Under the pieces are notes generated by a model. It did no database searches and was not told the DNA's origin. It saw nothing but the letters and a program-made list of their open reading frames with translations. A stretch of DNA of 50,489 nt. It comes from Salinivirgaceae bacterium. GTDB taxonomy: Bacteria > Bacteroidota > Bacteroidia > Bacteroidales > SZUA-534. Positions 17,680 to 27,312 of the stretch are shown here, in pieces (the first letter of the stretch is position 1; each line of letters starts with the position of its first letter). Both the position numbers and the translations under genes were made by a program. The stretch covers positions 1-50,489 of the forward strand of contig JAFYYJ010000024.1 of the NCBI GenBank assembly GCA_017557605.1, given 5' to 3'.

Positions 17680-18219
17680 TTAATCCTTATCTAACTTGAA
17701 TTTTCTGAACACTTCCCAAATAACAATTCCGGCGCTCACCGAAATGTTGAACGAGTGTTTGGTGCCCACTTGCGGAATCTCAATGCAGCCGTCGCTGGCA
17801 TCGACAACTTCCTGCGCAACGCCATTCACCTCGTGACCGAAGATGAGCGCGTATTTACTACCAGTTGCCGGCACAAAGTCCTGCAGAGCAATGCTGCCCT
17901 CGGCCTGCTCAACAGATAGAATTGTATAGCCATCGGCGCGAAGTTCGGCAACGGCATCGAGAGTTGTTGCAAAATGCTTCCAATCAACCGATTCTGTTGC
18001 ACCTAACGCTGTTTTGTTGATGTCTTTGTTGGGCGGTGTGGCCGTGATGCCGCACAGGCAGAGTCGTTCGGCGCCAAGGCAGTCGGCCGTGCGAAACACC
18101 GAACCCACATTGTTAGCGCTGCGCACATTGTCGAGCACAATGGCTACCGGCATTTTTGCGGCCTTGCGGTACTCGTCCACCGTCAGACGATTCAGTTCAT
18201 CGTTTGTGAGTTTACGCAT
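17680..18219 (-). CDS. SpoU/TrmH-family RNA 2'-O-methyltransferase
   Basis: A 179-residue SPOUT enzyme. The three family motifs are present: NVRSANNVGSVFRTAD (motif 1, with the catalytic Arg), IFGHEVNGV (motif 2) and IPQVGTKHSFNISVSAGI (motif 3), which form the knotted SAM-binding site. It lacks the N-terminal extension of TrmH and is closer to short TrmL/TrmH-like proteins. The target nucleotide, in tRNA or rRNA, cannot be told. Flanking intergenic sequence is low complexity. Confidence 0.9.
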   Translation of the reverse strand: MRKLTNDELNRLTVDEYRKAAKMPVAIVLDNVRSANNVGSVFRTADCLGAERLCLCGITATPPNKDINKTALGATESVDWKHFATTLDAVAELRADGYTILSVEQAEGSIALQDFVPATGSKYALIFGHEVNGVAQEVVDASDGCIEIPQVGTKHSFNISVSAGIVIWEVFRKFKLDKD

Positions 18220-18221
18220 CG

Positions 18222-18339
18222 TTCAATTATTGATTTACAGATTGACTGATTAACTGATTTATATATTGATTTACTGACTGATAGATTAACAGAAAACAAC
18301 CGTAAACTGAACTTATCTTTCCTTCAATTAATCAGTTAT
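18222..18339. repeat. Low-complexity intergenic tract
   Basis: Repeated words such as ATTGATTTAC, GACTGATTAACTGATT and CAATTAATCA fill the gap. It resembles the 2003-2177 tract in style. No gene or RNA is seen. Confidence 0.5.
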
Positions 18340-18738
18340 TCAATTAATCAACATTTGCCTAATTGCCATTGGCGCAAAGGCGCACAAAAATAACAAAGTT
18401 GAGATTATGGCGTCAGTCAGAATCAACTGGCGTCGCTTATCGGCACAAAAAACAAAAATTACGCTAAATACAAGGCGCATAATTAGTTGCATAACAAAAA
18501 ACGCAAAGATTCCAACTGAATAGCTGTTAAACTGCAGGGCTTCTGTCAAATTTCCGCGCATCAGTTCCGACAGGGCACGCTGAAGGCCTGTGCTGGTCAG
18601 ATTGCCGGGCATAATAGCGTGGACAGGATAGGCTTCATCAGACGAAAAAATGCCGAAGTAGGCCAGCACTGCTGCCAAAACTCCGGCAAATATCAGATTA
18701 CAAATAATATATGGTTCGCGCCAAATGCCACGCATCAC
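18340..18738 (-). CDS. DUF2752-like small membrane protein
   Basis: A 132-residue protein with three hydrophobic segments. The stretch STGLQRALSELMRGNLTEAL resembles the DUF2752 core (CPxCGxTRA...G...A...N), but the usual cysteines are absent (MPGN... at the first, Thr at the second). Its start overlaps the stop of the preceding DUF4190-like gene by 4 bases, so the two are coupled; DUF2752 and DUF4190/TM2-like proteins often occur together. Function is unknown. Confidence 0.6.
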   Translation of the reverse strand: MMRGIWREPYIICNLIFAGVLAAVLAYFGIFSSDEAYPVHAIMPGNLTSTGLQRALSELMRGNLTEALQFNSYSVGIFAFFVMQLIMRLVFSVIFVFCADKRRQLILTDAIISTLLFLCAFAPMAIRQMLIN

Positions 18739-19247
18739 TTCTTCTTTCGTGTGGCGATATCCATATTCACCTTTTTTCCATTCTCGTCAGTTATCGACAT
18801 CTTGACAACCGTATCGTTAGCGTTCATATCGAAATGCACGCTGGCGGGATTGTTCATACTGTCGAGAATCGCACCCAAACGGACCATAGTGCTGTCGGTA
18901 GCTTCAAATATCTCTTCGTCAGTCTCGATACGCCACTCTAAGTTGTTCTTAATATTGTCGATAAGGTTATTTTTGCGGGCGTCGAATTTAAATATCGCAA
19001 TCATCCACGCGATGGTGAAAATCAATGCAAAAGACGATGTTACGATACCCGTTATGGCCATTCCAAGTGGGGCTCCGCCGTCAATTGCCTGTTTGCACGA
19101 TATGCAGCCCAAGACTAACGCCACAACTGCCAAAGGCAAAACTGACATTCCAATGCATGGTATCATTCCAAACAAGACCGAGATTATTCCACAAACCATT
19201 GATGCTATGCCCAATCCGCGGCCGTTTTGTTTCTTCTGTGTTTCCAT
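18735..19247 (-). CDS. DUF4190-like membrane protein
   Basis: A 170-residue protein. Residues 10-90 form a two-to-three-helix membrane domain of the DUF4190 type (GLGIASMVCGIISVLFG, PLAVVALVLGCISCKQA, GMAITGIVTSSFALIFTIAW). A hydrophilic C-terminal domain of about 75 residues follows. It is translationally coupled to the DUF2752-like gene. No catalytic motif is seen; a membrane-organising or host-surface role would be a guess. Confidence 0.65.
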   Translation of the reverse strand: METQKKQNGRGLGIASMVCGIISVLFGMIPCIGMSVLPLAVVALVLGCISCKQAIDGGAPLGMAITGIVTSSFALIFTIAWMIAIFKFDARKNNLIDNIKNNLEWRIETDEEIFEATDSTMVRLGAILDSMNNPASVHFDMNANDTVVKMSITDENGKKVNMDIATRKKK

Positions 19248-19328
19248 AGTGCAAATATTTTTTAGTTCAAAATCCGACTTAAAGACGGATACGATTTTAA
19301 TATGTTACAGTGCGGCAGATATTTTTTT

Positions 19329-22300
19329 TTAATTCGCTGCTCCCTCCTTCTCTCCCAACTTTTGCAAAAGTTGAAGCGCTTTTTCAACCGTCCGCACATT
19401 GTCGAACACGAGCGAGAGTTTATCGTTCTTCTCTTGCATCTGACAGGTGTTGCGGTAGCGCTGAACGTTGTGCAGAATGGTGTAGAACTGTGGCGACTGA
19501 TAGAAAACCGATTGTTTGTCGGCAACAAAAAGTATCGTCATCTTACTGTTTTTCAGTAATATCTTCTCCATTCCGAGACCAATGGCAATCCACCGCAGAC
19601 GGACAACCTGAAGCAATTCCATAATCGACTGCGGCACAGGGCCGAAACGGTCGGTAAGCTCGCCGATGAAGGCTGCAATGGCGGCTTCGTCCTGCAGCGA
19701 GTCGATGCGACGGTAGAGATTGATTCGCTCCGAGATGTTCTCCACGTAGCTGTCAGGGATGAGCAACTCCATATCGGTATCGACGTGACAATCTGCAACA
19801 AAACGGATTTGGTCGAAACGTTCATCGACAGTTTTGGTGTCGGTTTGACCGGCAGCGGCCATATCCTTCATCTCCTCTTGCAATTCATTTTCTTTCAACT
19901 CGATAAGTGCCTCATCGAGAATCTTCTGATAGGTTTCGTAGCCCAAATCGCCGATGAATCCGCTCTGCTCGGCGCCCAGCAAATTGCCGGCACCGCGAAT
20001 GTCCAAATCCTGCAGCGACAGATTGAGTCCGCTTCCAAGCTCGCTGAAATCCTCGATAGCCTTCAAGCGGCGGCGGGCCTCGTCGGTGAGAGTCTCGGGC
20101 GGTGGTGCAAAAATGTAGCAAAACGCCTTTTTGTTCGAGCGCCCGACGCGTCCGCGCAACTGATGCATATCACTCAATCCGTAGTGCTGTCCGTTGTTGA
20201 TAATGATGGTGTTAGCGTTCGGAATATCGAGACCTGACTCAACAATTGTTGTCGAAACCAGCACATCGTATTTCCCCTCCATAAAATCGAGCATAATCTG
20301 CTCCAGAGTCTGACCATCCATTTGGCCGTGAGCCGTGATAACACGCGCCTGCGGCGCCAGCCGTTGTATTGTTCCGGCAATGTCTGGCAGCTGCTCAATG
20401 CGATGATTGACAAAGAAAACCTGTCCGCCGCGGTTGAGTTCGTAGCTGACGGCCTCTTTCAGGATGCCCTCGTCGTAGGTGTGAACCTCGGTGAACACGG
20501 GTTGGCGGTTGGGCGGCGGCGTGCTGATGACCGACAGGTCGCGGGCACCCATAAGCGAGAATTGTAGCGTGCGCGGAATTGGCGTAGCGGTCAGCGTCAA
20601 CGTATCGACATTGACCTTCAACTGTTTAAGCCGGTCTTTCACGCTTACGCCGAATTTTTGTTCCTCGTCCACAATCAGCAATCCCAAATCGTTGAATTTC
20701 ACATTCTTGCCAATCAGCTTATGCGTGCCGATGACAATATTCAACTCGCCGCTTGCAAGCCGAGCCAGAATGTCTTTCTGTTCTTTAGCGGTGCGCAGAC
20801 GGCTCAAATAATCGACGGTGCAAGGCATATCGGCCAACCGCGACTTGAATGTCTTATAGTGCTGCATAGCCAATATGGTGGTTGGCACAAGCACTGCAAC
20901 TTGCTTATTATCAGCCACAGCTTTGAACGCGGCGCGGATGGCAATCTCGGTCTTGCCGAAGCCCACATCGCCGCATACCAGGCGGTCCATCGGCATCTGA
21001 CTTTCCATATCGGCCTTCACAGCCTGCGTGGCTTTCATTTGGTCGGGCGTGTCCTCGTACATAAACGACGCCTCGAGCTGTTGGTTCATAAACGTGTCGG
21101 GCGAGAAGGCGAATCCTTTCTGCGCCTTGCGTTGCGCGTATAGTTTGATAAGGTCTTTGGCGATGTCCTTCACCTTGCTCTTGGTCGATGCCTTGAGCCT
21201 CTGCCAAGCGCCCGAGCCCAGCTTGTGGATTGTGGGCACTTCGGCCTCCTTGCCTTTGTATTTCGATATGCGGTGAAGCGAGTGAATGCTCACAAAAAGC
21301 ACATCGTTGTCCTTGTAAATCAGTTTGATAGACTCCTGATACTTGCCGTTGATATTGATTTTCTGCAATCCGCCAAAACGTCCTATTCCGTGGTCGATGT
21401 GAACCACATAGTCGCCGATGTGCAGGTTGTTGAGCTCGGCCAACGTTATCGACTCGCGCTTGTTGAACCCAGTTTTGACATTGTATTTGTGGAAGCGCTC
21501 GAAAATTTGATGGTCAGTGAAATAACAGATTTTCAGTTCGTTATCGACAAAACCCTCGTTCACAGTTTTCAGCACCGGTGTGAATGCCGATTTTATTCCA
21601 CGGTCCTTGAAAATCGATGCCAAACGGTCGTTTTGTGCCTGATTATAAGACAGAATGAAGATGCGGTAACCTTGCTCGGTGTAGTCGGCGAGCGATTTTT
21701 GCAGAAGGTCGAAATTCTTGTGGAAGACGGGCTGCGCCGTGGTGTCGAACTTGATGGGCACGCCGCGCTTGTCGAGCATTTTGCCGCCCCACTCGCCGTG
21801 GCTGCGCATCGACACCAATTTATATAGTTGGTCGCCGTTGAGCGCCATTTGCGCGATGGCATCGGCGTCGGCACGCTCGGCGGTGTTCGAGTAGACGGTG
21901 TTTATCCGTTCGATGGTAACCGACAGATTGTTAAAGAAATAGACAGTCGAATCGTCGAAGAAATCGGTTATCGGAATGCGTACATCGTCATCGATGCGGT
22001 CGTGAATGTTCGGGATGATTGTCACGCGGTCGGGCGTGTCTTTAGTCAATTGACTTTCAATGTCGAAGGTGCGGATGCTGTCAATCTCGTCGCCAAAAAA
22101 ATCGAGTCGGAAAGGCATCTCGTCAGCGAACGAAAAAATGTCGATTATGCTGCCGCGAACCGAGTATTGGCCAGGCTCATAGACGAAATCGACGCGCTCG
22201 AAACCGTACTCGTTGAGCAAATCGACCAGAAAATCGTGTGAGAGAGTGTCGCCTTTCCTTACCACAAAAGTGTTGGTGGCCAAGCGGTCGGGCGAGATGA

Positions 22301-22694
22301 CCTTCTCCATAACGGCCTCGGGATAGGTGACCACAATCATCGGCTCGTGCGCCGACGCCACCTTGCCCAGCACGTCGGTGCGCAGAAGGATGTTGCTACT
22401 GTCGGTGCGTTCGTGGTCCATCGACCGCTGATACGACGACGGCATATACTCCACGTCGGCCTTGCCCAGCACGGTCTGCAGGTCGTTGTAAAGGTATGCG
22501 GCCGACTCCATATCGCCCTCAACCACCACAAACGGCCGCCGCTGCAGTCTGAAAGCCGCACCCAGCACCATCGCCACCGACGAGCCTTTCAGCCCCTTGA
22601 GCGACACCACCGCCGGCTTACCCGCAAGAGCCTGCACCAGCGATTTGACGCCCCGGTGATTTTCCCATACCGATATTAATTGTGTTGGTTCCAA
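19329..22694 (-). CDS. mfd: Transcription-repair coupling factor
   Basis: A 1121-residue SF2 translocase that removes RNA polymerase stalled at DNA damage and recruits UvrA. The N-terminal UvrB-like region, the RNAP-interacting segment (HIGDYVVHIDHGIGRF), Walker A GDVGFGKTE (Lys about 581), the DEEQ box (VDEEQKFG), TATPIPRTL and the RecG-like QLRGRVGRS motif VI are all present, and the length is typical. The reading frame has no ATG upstream of the conserved start, so TTG 22694 is the best start. A TATTTTTGC promoter element lies about 20 bases before it. Confidence 0.95.
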   Translation of the reverse strand: MEPTQLISVWENHRGVKSLVQALAGKPAVVSLKGLKGSSVAMVLGAAFRLQRRPFVVVEGDMESAAYLYNDLQTVLGKADVEYMPSSYQRSMDHERTDSSNILLRTDVLGKVASAHEPMIVVTYPEAVMEKVISPDRLATNTFVVRKGDTLSHDFLVDLLNEYGFERVDFVYEPGQYSVRGSIIDIFSFADEMPFRLDFFGDEIDSIRTFDIESQLTKDTPDRVTIIPNIHDRIDDDVRIPITDFFDDSTVYFFNNLSVTIERINTVYSNTAERADADAIAQMALNGDQLYKLVSMRSHGEWGGKMLDKRGVPIKFDTTAQPVFHKNFDLLQKSLADYTEQGYRIFILSYNQAQNDRLASIFKDRGIKSAFTPVLKTVNEGFVDNELKICYFTDHQIFERFHKYNVKTGFNKRESITLAELNNLHIGDYVVHIDHGIGRFGGLQKININGKYQESIKLIYKDNDVLFVSIHSLHRISKYKGKEAEVPTIHKLGSGAWQRLKASTKSKVKDIAKDLIKLYAQRKAQKGFAFSPDTFMNQQLEASFMYEDTPDQMKATQAVKADMESQMPMDRLVCGDVGFGKTEIAIRAAFKAVADNKQVAVLVPTTILAMQHYKTFKSRLADMPCTVDYLSRLRTAKEQKDILARLASGELNIVIGTHKLIGKNVKFNDLGLLIVDEEQKFGVSVKDRLKQLKVNVDTLTLTATPIPRTLQFSLMGARDLSVISTPPPNRQPVFTEVHTYDEGILKEAVSYELNRGGQVFFVNHRIEQLPDIAGTIQRLAPQARVITAHGQMDGQTLEQIMLDFMEGKYDVLVSTTIVESGLDIPNANTIIINNGQHYGLSDMHQLRGRVGRSNKKAFCYIFAPPPETLTDEARRRLKAIEDFSELGSGLNLSLQDLDIRGAGNLLGAEQSGFIGDLGYETYQKILDEALIELKENELQEEMKDMAAAGQTDTKTVDERFDQIRFVADCHVDTDMELLIPDSYVENISERINLYRRIDSLQDEAAIAAFIGELTDRFGPVPQSIMELLQVVRLRWIAIGLGMEKILLKNSKMTILFVADKQSVFYQSPQFYTILHNVQRYRNTCQMQEKNDKLSLVFDNVRTVEKALQLLQKLGEKEGAAN

Positions 22695-22712
22695 TGTGCC
22701 ATTTTTTGCGGG

Positions 22713-22721
22713 GCAAAAATA
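22713..22721 (-). promoter_or_regulatory. Promoter -7 element for mfd
   Basis: Minus-strand TATTTTTGC matches TAnnTTTGC exactly. It predicts a leader of about 10 bases before the TTG start of mfd. Confidence 0.45.
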
Positions 22722-22849
22722 TGATTTTTCGGGGATTGGTGTTGGGAATTGAGTGTTAGTATAAAAGTGTATAGTGTACAGTTAATATTCGACTTGCCGA
22801 TTAAAATTCTTTTTCACTAAAAAAACATATCCACAAAAAACAAACACTG

Positions 22850-22880
22850 TTGACAAAAACGAAAAATAACCGACCTTTGC
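22850..22880 (+). promoter_or_regulatory. Bacteroidota-type promoter for the TPR/PP2C gene
   Basis: A -33 TTGAC and a -7 GACCTTTGC (consensus TAnnTTTGC, one mismatch) are spaced about 20 bases apart, 23 bases upstream of the ATG at 22903. This is the best complete promoter in the window. Confidence 0.6.
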
Positions 22881-22902
22881 AGCCGATTTTGCAACACATT
22901 CT

Positions 22903-25149
22903 ATGAAGAGAATAATAACAGTCATTTTAGCACTTGTAAGCTGCTTTATAGCTCAAGCACAAACAAATAACGACATCGAACTGCAACGGCTCGATTCGCT
23001 CGCATCTATTCAAACCAACATCGATTCGACAATAAAATACGCATCGCTCGCGCTCGACCTAGCCATACAGACCGAGCAACTGGCCGCACGCGCCAAGGCA
23101 CAACTAGCTTTGGCTCAATGCTATAGTCTGAAAAACAATCTAGAGAAAGCCGGCGAGCTTGCGAAATATTCTCTAGATGTGTTCAACCTGCTGAACGACA
23201 GCGCCCGTCAAGCCAGCTGCTACAAACTGCTCGGCCTTGTATCGGCACTGCGCGGAGCCAGCGGCAACGCTGACGGACTCTACAACCGCAGCCTCGAACT
23301 ATACAAAGCTATGGGCGACAAAGCGTCGGAGGCCGGCATCTACCGCTACATGGGACTTTTGTGCCTAAACTACAAGGTGTACGACCGCGCCTACGAATAT
23401 TTCAGCCGCTCGCTCGACATCGACCAACAGTCTGACTTCGAGTCTGGAATAACGCTCGACATGTTTTGTCTGGGCTACGGGCAGCTGATTCAGTGCATCG
23501 ACGAGCGAGGCAGCCTAACACAACTCAACCGCGCAAAAGCTGACCTTTTGAAATCAGTAGTAAGCGGCAACAACGCCGGTACGCACATGCTGAATGTAAG
23601 CTGCGCTCTGGCCGACGCCTATCTTCAACAAGCCAAAATGACAACGGGCCGCGCCGCACGCTCTGCCCTCGACAGCTGCCTTATCTACATCAGCCATGCC
23701 CGCCGGATATCGAAAGCGACAGGAATAACCCGATACACTAGCCGCATCGACCTGCGTAAAGCACGACACACTCTGGCCTCAGGCGATTTTGTGACATCGA
23801 ACCAGATGCTGCACAAACTGATGTCCGAAATAGAAGACGACTACGAGAACAACATCTCAATGATTGACGAGCTGAACGCCGCTTTTGTCGAGTATTACGA
23901 GACCACCGGCAACTACAAACAAGCCTGCGACTATCTGAAAAAAATAAATGAGGCCAACCTGCGTAAAAACAGCGACGGCTATCTTGTCAACTCAACGCAG
24001 ACAAAAATACAGACCGAATATGACGAGGAGATGCGCCAGCGCGAGCAATCGGAACTGGAAAAGGAACTGACCTTTGCCGCCGAAAGCGCACGTTTCCGTA
24101 TGATGCTGGCCATTGTGCTATCGGTGCTTGCCGCTCTCATTGTCAGTTTCATTGTCATCTATCGAAGCAACAGACGGCGCAAGAAAAACAACCTTCTGCT
24201 TAACGAGCAAAACCTTAAACTTGAAAAGCAACAGTCTGAAATAATAAAGCAGAACGAACTGCTAAGCCAGAAAAACGAAGAGATTGAAAAGCAGCGCAAC
24301 GAAATTGAAGGCCAACGGAACTACCTGTCGAGCCAAAACAAACTGGTAAGCAACACCAACCGTCAAATTACCGATAGCATATTATACGCCAAGAAGATAC
24401 AGGAAGCCGCTGTGCCGTCGCAAGACATGATGAACGGCTTTTTTGGCGAGTGTCTGGTGTTCTGGAGACCACTCAACATTGTGTCGGGCGATTTTTACTG
24501 GGCCGTACAGGTGGGCAATTACAAGTTTTTAGCTGTGGCCGACTGCACTGGGCACGGCGTTCCGGGTGCGTTTATGAGCATGCTCGGCATAACGCTGCTT
24601 AACGATATTGTGATGCACGAAAATGTTGCGAAACTCACTGCCGCCCGAGTGCTCGACAATCTGCGCCAAAAGCTGAAAGAGGCGTTGCGGCAGACAGGCC
24701 GTGCCGGTGAGGCCGCCGACGGTATCGACCTGGCTTTCTGCATTTTCAACACCAAATCAACGCAGATGCAGTATGCCGGAGCCTTCCGTCCGCTGATAAT
24801 TGTCCGCAACAACGAAATTATTGAATACAAGGCCGACAAGATGCCTTGCGGCGTGTATATCAACGAGTCGCCGCACTTTACCAACAACATCATCGATTTG
24901 CAGTCGGGCGATGCACTTTACATGTATTCCGACGGCATTTCCGACCAATTCAGCGGCGGCCCCGATATGCGGAAATTCACTATCCGCCGCCTGAAAGATA
25001 TGCTTGTTGACGTGAGCCAGAAACCATTCAGCCAACAAAAACTGCTGATTGCCAAAACAATAGATGACTGGCGCAAACCACCTTCGAGAATCGGCAAGAT
25101 GAGCGCACAGGTGGATGATATACTGCTTATTGGATTGAGAATTAAGTAA
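22903..25149 (+). CDS. Sensor protein: TPR + TM + coiled coil + SpoIIE/PP2C phosphatase
   Basis: A 748-residue protein. Signal peptide 1-19 is followed by periplasmic TPR repeats to about 340 (for example DRAYEYFSRSLDID), a TM helix at about 398-420, a long Gln/Glu coiled coil (about 430-490) and a C-terminal SpoIIE-type phosphatase with VSGDFYW, VADCTGHGVPG, DGIDLAF and YSDGISDQFSGG. The output half is strongly similar to the phosphatase at 12042 (shared GHGVPGxFMSMLG), while the sensor half differs. It presumably dephosphorylates a Ser/Thr-phosphorylated partner in response to a periplasmic cue; substrate and cue are unknown. Confidence 0.88.
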   Translation: MKRIITVILALVSCFIAQAQTNNDIELQRLDSLASIQTNIDSTIKYASLALDLAIQTEQLAARAKAQLALAQCYSLKNNLEKAGELAKYSLDVFNLLNDSARQASCYKLLGLVSALRGASGNADGLYNRSLELYKAMGDKASEAGIYRYMGLLCLNYKVYDRAYEYFSRSLDIDQQSDFESGITLDMFCLGYGQLIQCIDERGSLTQLNRAKADLLKSVVSGNNAGTHMLNVSCALADAYLQQAKMTTGRAARSALDSCLIYISHARRISKATGITRYTSRIDLRKARHTLASGDFVTSNQMLHKLMSEIEDDYENNISMIDELNAAFVEYYETTGNYKQACDYLKKINEANLRKNSDGYLVNSTQTKIQTEYDEEMRQREQSELEKELTFAAESARFRMMLAIVLSVLAALIVSFIVIYRSNRRRKKNNLLLNEQNLKLEKQQSEIIKQNELLSQKNEEIEKQRNEIEGQRNYLSSQNKLVSNTNRQITDSILYAKKIQEAAVPSQDMMNGFFGECLVFWRPLNIVSGDFYWAVQVGNYKFLAVADCTGHGVPGAFMSMLGITLLNDIVMHENVAKLTAARVLDNLRQKLKEALRQTGRAGEAADGIDLAFCIFNTKSTQMQYAGAFRPLIIVRNNEIIEYKADKMPCGVYINESPHFTNNIIDLQSGDALYMYSDGISDQFSGGPDMRKFTIRRLKDMLVDVSQKPFSQQKLLIAKTIDDWRKPPSRIGKMSAQVDDILLIGLRIK

Positions 25150-25281
25150 TTGTGCAACAATAAGAGTGTGGAGCGAAGGATTTTATGCCTGATTAAACGA
25201 CGAAGCGTTTAACCCTGTTAAAATCGCTAAACATCTCAATTTTAAACTCTTGTTTTCACTTGCACGTTACATCCTTTTACC

Positions 25282-25290
25282 GATATTTGC
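25282..25290 (+). promoter_or_regulatory. Putative -7 element for the 25334 porin gene
   Basis: GATATTTGC matches TAnnTTTGC with one mismatch, about 43 bases upstream of the ATG. A TTGC lies near the -33 position (25259-25262). Confidence 0.4.
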
Positions 25291-25333
25291 ACCGTTTTTT
25301 TGAAAAGCAAGTTTAATCGTTAAAATATTGATT

Positions 25334-26446
25334 ATGAAATTTAAAGCAATTATTCTTTCGGCAATCGCGCTCGCTGTTTCTACTGGTTCGTTTGCCCAAA
25401 TCAAAGTTAAAACCGAAGCTGGCGACATGAGCGTCCGTTTTATGGGCCGTACAAACTTCGATGCCGGCACCTACATCGCTTCGTCCGACACCAATTTGAA
25501 GGAGCACAACGGCGTTGCTATGAACGACACCCGCTTGGGCGTTCTTGGTAACTTCGACGAGAAATGGTCGGCAAAAATCGAAATTTGCTACGCTTCAAAG
25601 GCTATCTCGTTCCGCGACTTGTGGATTGGCTACAAGCTGAACGACAACAGCTCACTTACCGTGGGCAACCACTTCCAACCTTACGGAGCCAAACCGCTGG
25701 GTTTGTCGTACAAGTTTGTTGAGGACGCTTCGGTTGACCTTGCATTCTGCCCGGCACGTAAAATCGGCTTGTCGTATGCCTACACTTCCGATGCCTTCAA
25801 CTTGACAGCCGGTTTGTTCAGCGACGGCAATGTTGACAACGGCAAAAACATCGACAAGGGTTGGTCACTTGCGGCTAAGGCTATCTTCCGTCCAATCATC
25901 GACGAAACTACAATCCTGCACATCGGTGTTGCACCAATGCTTGTGCAATCGCCTAACGCTGTGTCGTTTACTGGTTCTATTCCGACAACAGTTGTTACCA
26001 ACAAACTCATCGGAACTGCATCTTTCAACCCCGACAACTATTTGCGTATGGAGGCTGAAGCAATCTTCATCAGCGGAAAACTCTATGTTGAGGGACACTA
26101 TATGGCAACTTCGCTGCAAAAAATGGACACTGCAGGCAACAACGCTTATCTCGACGGATTTTATGCTCAGGCCAGCTACTTGATTAAAGGCGACCAACAG
26201 AACTATAACAAAAAGACCGGTCTGGCAGCCAACGCATCGCCAAAGAGCCTTGAGGTTCTGGCACGTGTGAGCCACCTTAATCTTGACGCTGACCATGTGA
26301 AAGCCGGAAAACAAACCGATTTCACTATTGGCTGCAACTATTTCTTCAACAAGAATCTGAACGTTAAGGTCAACGCTATTTACGCAGCGGTGAAAGACGG
26401 CGAAAACTACAGCATGGTTCAAACCCGTCTGCAATTCTCGTTCTAA
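25334..26446 (+). CDS. Porin (phosphate-selective porin O/P-like)
   Basis: A 370-residue outer-membrane barrel with signal peptide MKFKAIILSAIALAVSTGSFAQ and many amphipathic strands ending in the canonical C-terminal Phe (TRLQFSF). The RFMGRTNFDAG start, the long strands with NDTRLGV and FDEKWSAKIEI, and the size fit the Porin_O_P group, but a generic porin is also possible. ATG 25334 is preferred over TTG 25328 because the signal peptide begins at MKFK. A strong hairpin terminator follows at once, so it is a single-gene unit. Confidence 0.78.
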   Translation: MKFKAIILSAIALAVSTGSFAQIKVKTEAGDMSVRFMGRTNFDAGTYIASSDTNLKEHNGVAMNDTRLGVLGNFDEKWSAKIEICYASKAISFRDLWIGYKLNDNSSLTVGNHFQPYGAKPLGLSYKFVEDASVDLAFCPARKIGLSYAYTSDAFNLTAGLFSDGNVDNGKNIDKGWSLAAKAIFRPIIDETTILHIGVAPMLVQSPNAVSFTGSIPTTVVTNKLIGTASFNPDNYLRMEAEAIFISGKLYVEGHYMATSLQKMDTAGNNAYLDGFYAQASYLIKGDQQNYNKKTGLAANASPKSLEVLARVSHLNLDADHVKAGKQTDFTIGCNYFFNKNLNVKVNAIYAAVKDGENYSMVQTRLQFSF

Positions 26447-26465
26447 AACAGGCGTATATCGACAT

Positions 26466-26498
26466 AAAAAAAGCGGCTCTTGCGAGTCGCTTTTTTTG
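26466..26498. terminator. Bidirectional terminator between porin and barrel gene
   Basis: AAAAAAGCGGCTC and GAGTCGCTTTTTTT pair around a short loop (one G-T pair). The A-run and T-run allow it to end both the plus-strand porin and the minus-strand gene that stops at 26546. Confidence 0.85.
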
Positions 26499-26545
26499 TT
26501 TTCAAACCTGTGAGTGAATTAAAATTCGTGCGTTCCGTCTTTAGA

Positions 26546-27283
26546 TTAATTTGCACTTCCTCCACCAAACTTGTAGTGAACGGTGAACTCAATGCGGTAG
26601 CTGCGCCATTTGAAATCGTAAGTTTCGAGTTCCTCAACATCGTCGGCGCCGCGCTGTCCGCTATAAACTGTGCCTTTGTGAGTCATGTCTTTGGTGACAC
26701 CGCTGTAGAAATCGGTTGAGAAGGCGAAGTTGTCGTTCAGGTCGAAGCGCAGACCGGTGGTGATGCCTATCGACTGCAACTCACCCACGTTCTTTTCGAT
26801 TCCCATGCGGTAGTTATACTCAACACCGATGTTGGGGTTGAACTTGCCAATCTGGTAGCCTATTTTCAACGGCACCGAAATCATAGCGTAGTCGGTTGTT
26901 GCCTCGTCGCGGCCGATGCTGCGGCCTACGCTGTCCTGACCACTCCAGTTGATGAATACTCCGCGTCCGTCGTTTTCGTCGCAAGCATCACAATCGGGGT
27001 ATTTGCACTTTAACGAAGTACGGTAGCCGCGGTTCTGGCCCATATAGTGTCCTCTGACGCCCAATCCTAGCGTAAGGTGGCCGTTCAAAACGCTTTTCAT
27101 ACCCAATCCAAGATGATGAGTCGCGCCCGCGCCAGGGTTCCAAACAAGGTGGTCTTCGACAATAAACGGCTCACAAGCGGCTGTCCAAACGCCGCCACCA
27201 ATATTGACATCAAACGATGTCTGTGCAACAGAAAAGTTTTGCAAAGCGATGAGCATGATGCCCAGAAATCCAATCTTTTTCAT
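26546..27283 (-). CDS. Outer-membrane beta-barrel, paralogue 1
   Basis: A 245-residue protein from ATG 27283 (MKKIGFLGIML signal peptide); the longer open frame adds 16 residues with no signal character. It has an eight-strand-like small barrel with the family signature YQIGKFNPNIGVEYNYR, a final strand ending in YKFGGG, and an exposed loop with Cx4Cx2C (CKYPDCDAC) before DENDG. It belongs to a four-member family with the genes ending at 27359, 28164 and 29086. It has its own copy of the shared CTGCAAC-GCATCA promoter. Function is unknown. Confidence 0.78.
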   Translation of the reverse strand: MKKIGFLGIMLIALQNFSVAQTSFDVNIGGGVWTAACEPFIVEDHLVWNPGAGATHHLGLGMKSVLNGHLTLGLGVRGHYMGQNRGYRTSLKCKYPDCDACDENDGRGVFINWSGQDSVGRSIGRDEATTDYAMISVPLKIGYQIGKFNPNIGVEYNYRMGIEKNVGELQSIGITTGLRFDLNDNFAFSTDFYSGVTKDMTHKGTVYSGQRGADDVEELETYDFKWRSYRIEFTVHYKFGGGSAN

Positions 27284-27312
27284 ATTTAAGTTATTTTTTA
27301 ATGTTTCGTCTA

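Noticed and set aside
25192..25212. Hairpin TTAAACG/CGTTTAA after the TPR/PP2C gene as a terminator
   Set aside because: The 7-bp stem is AT-rich and has no T-run on either strand.
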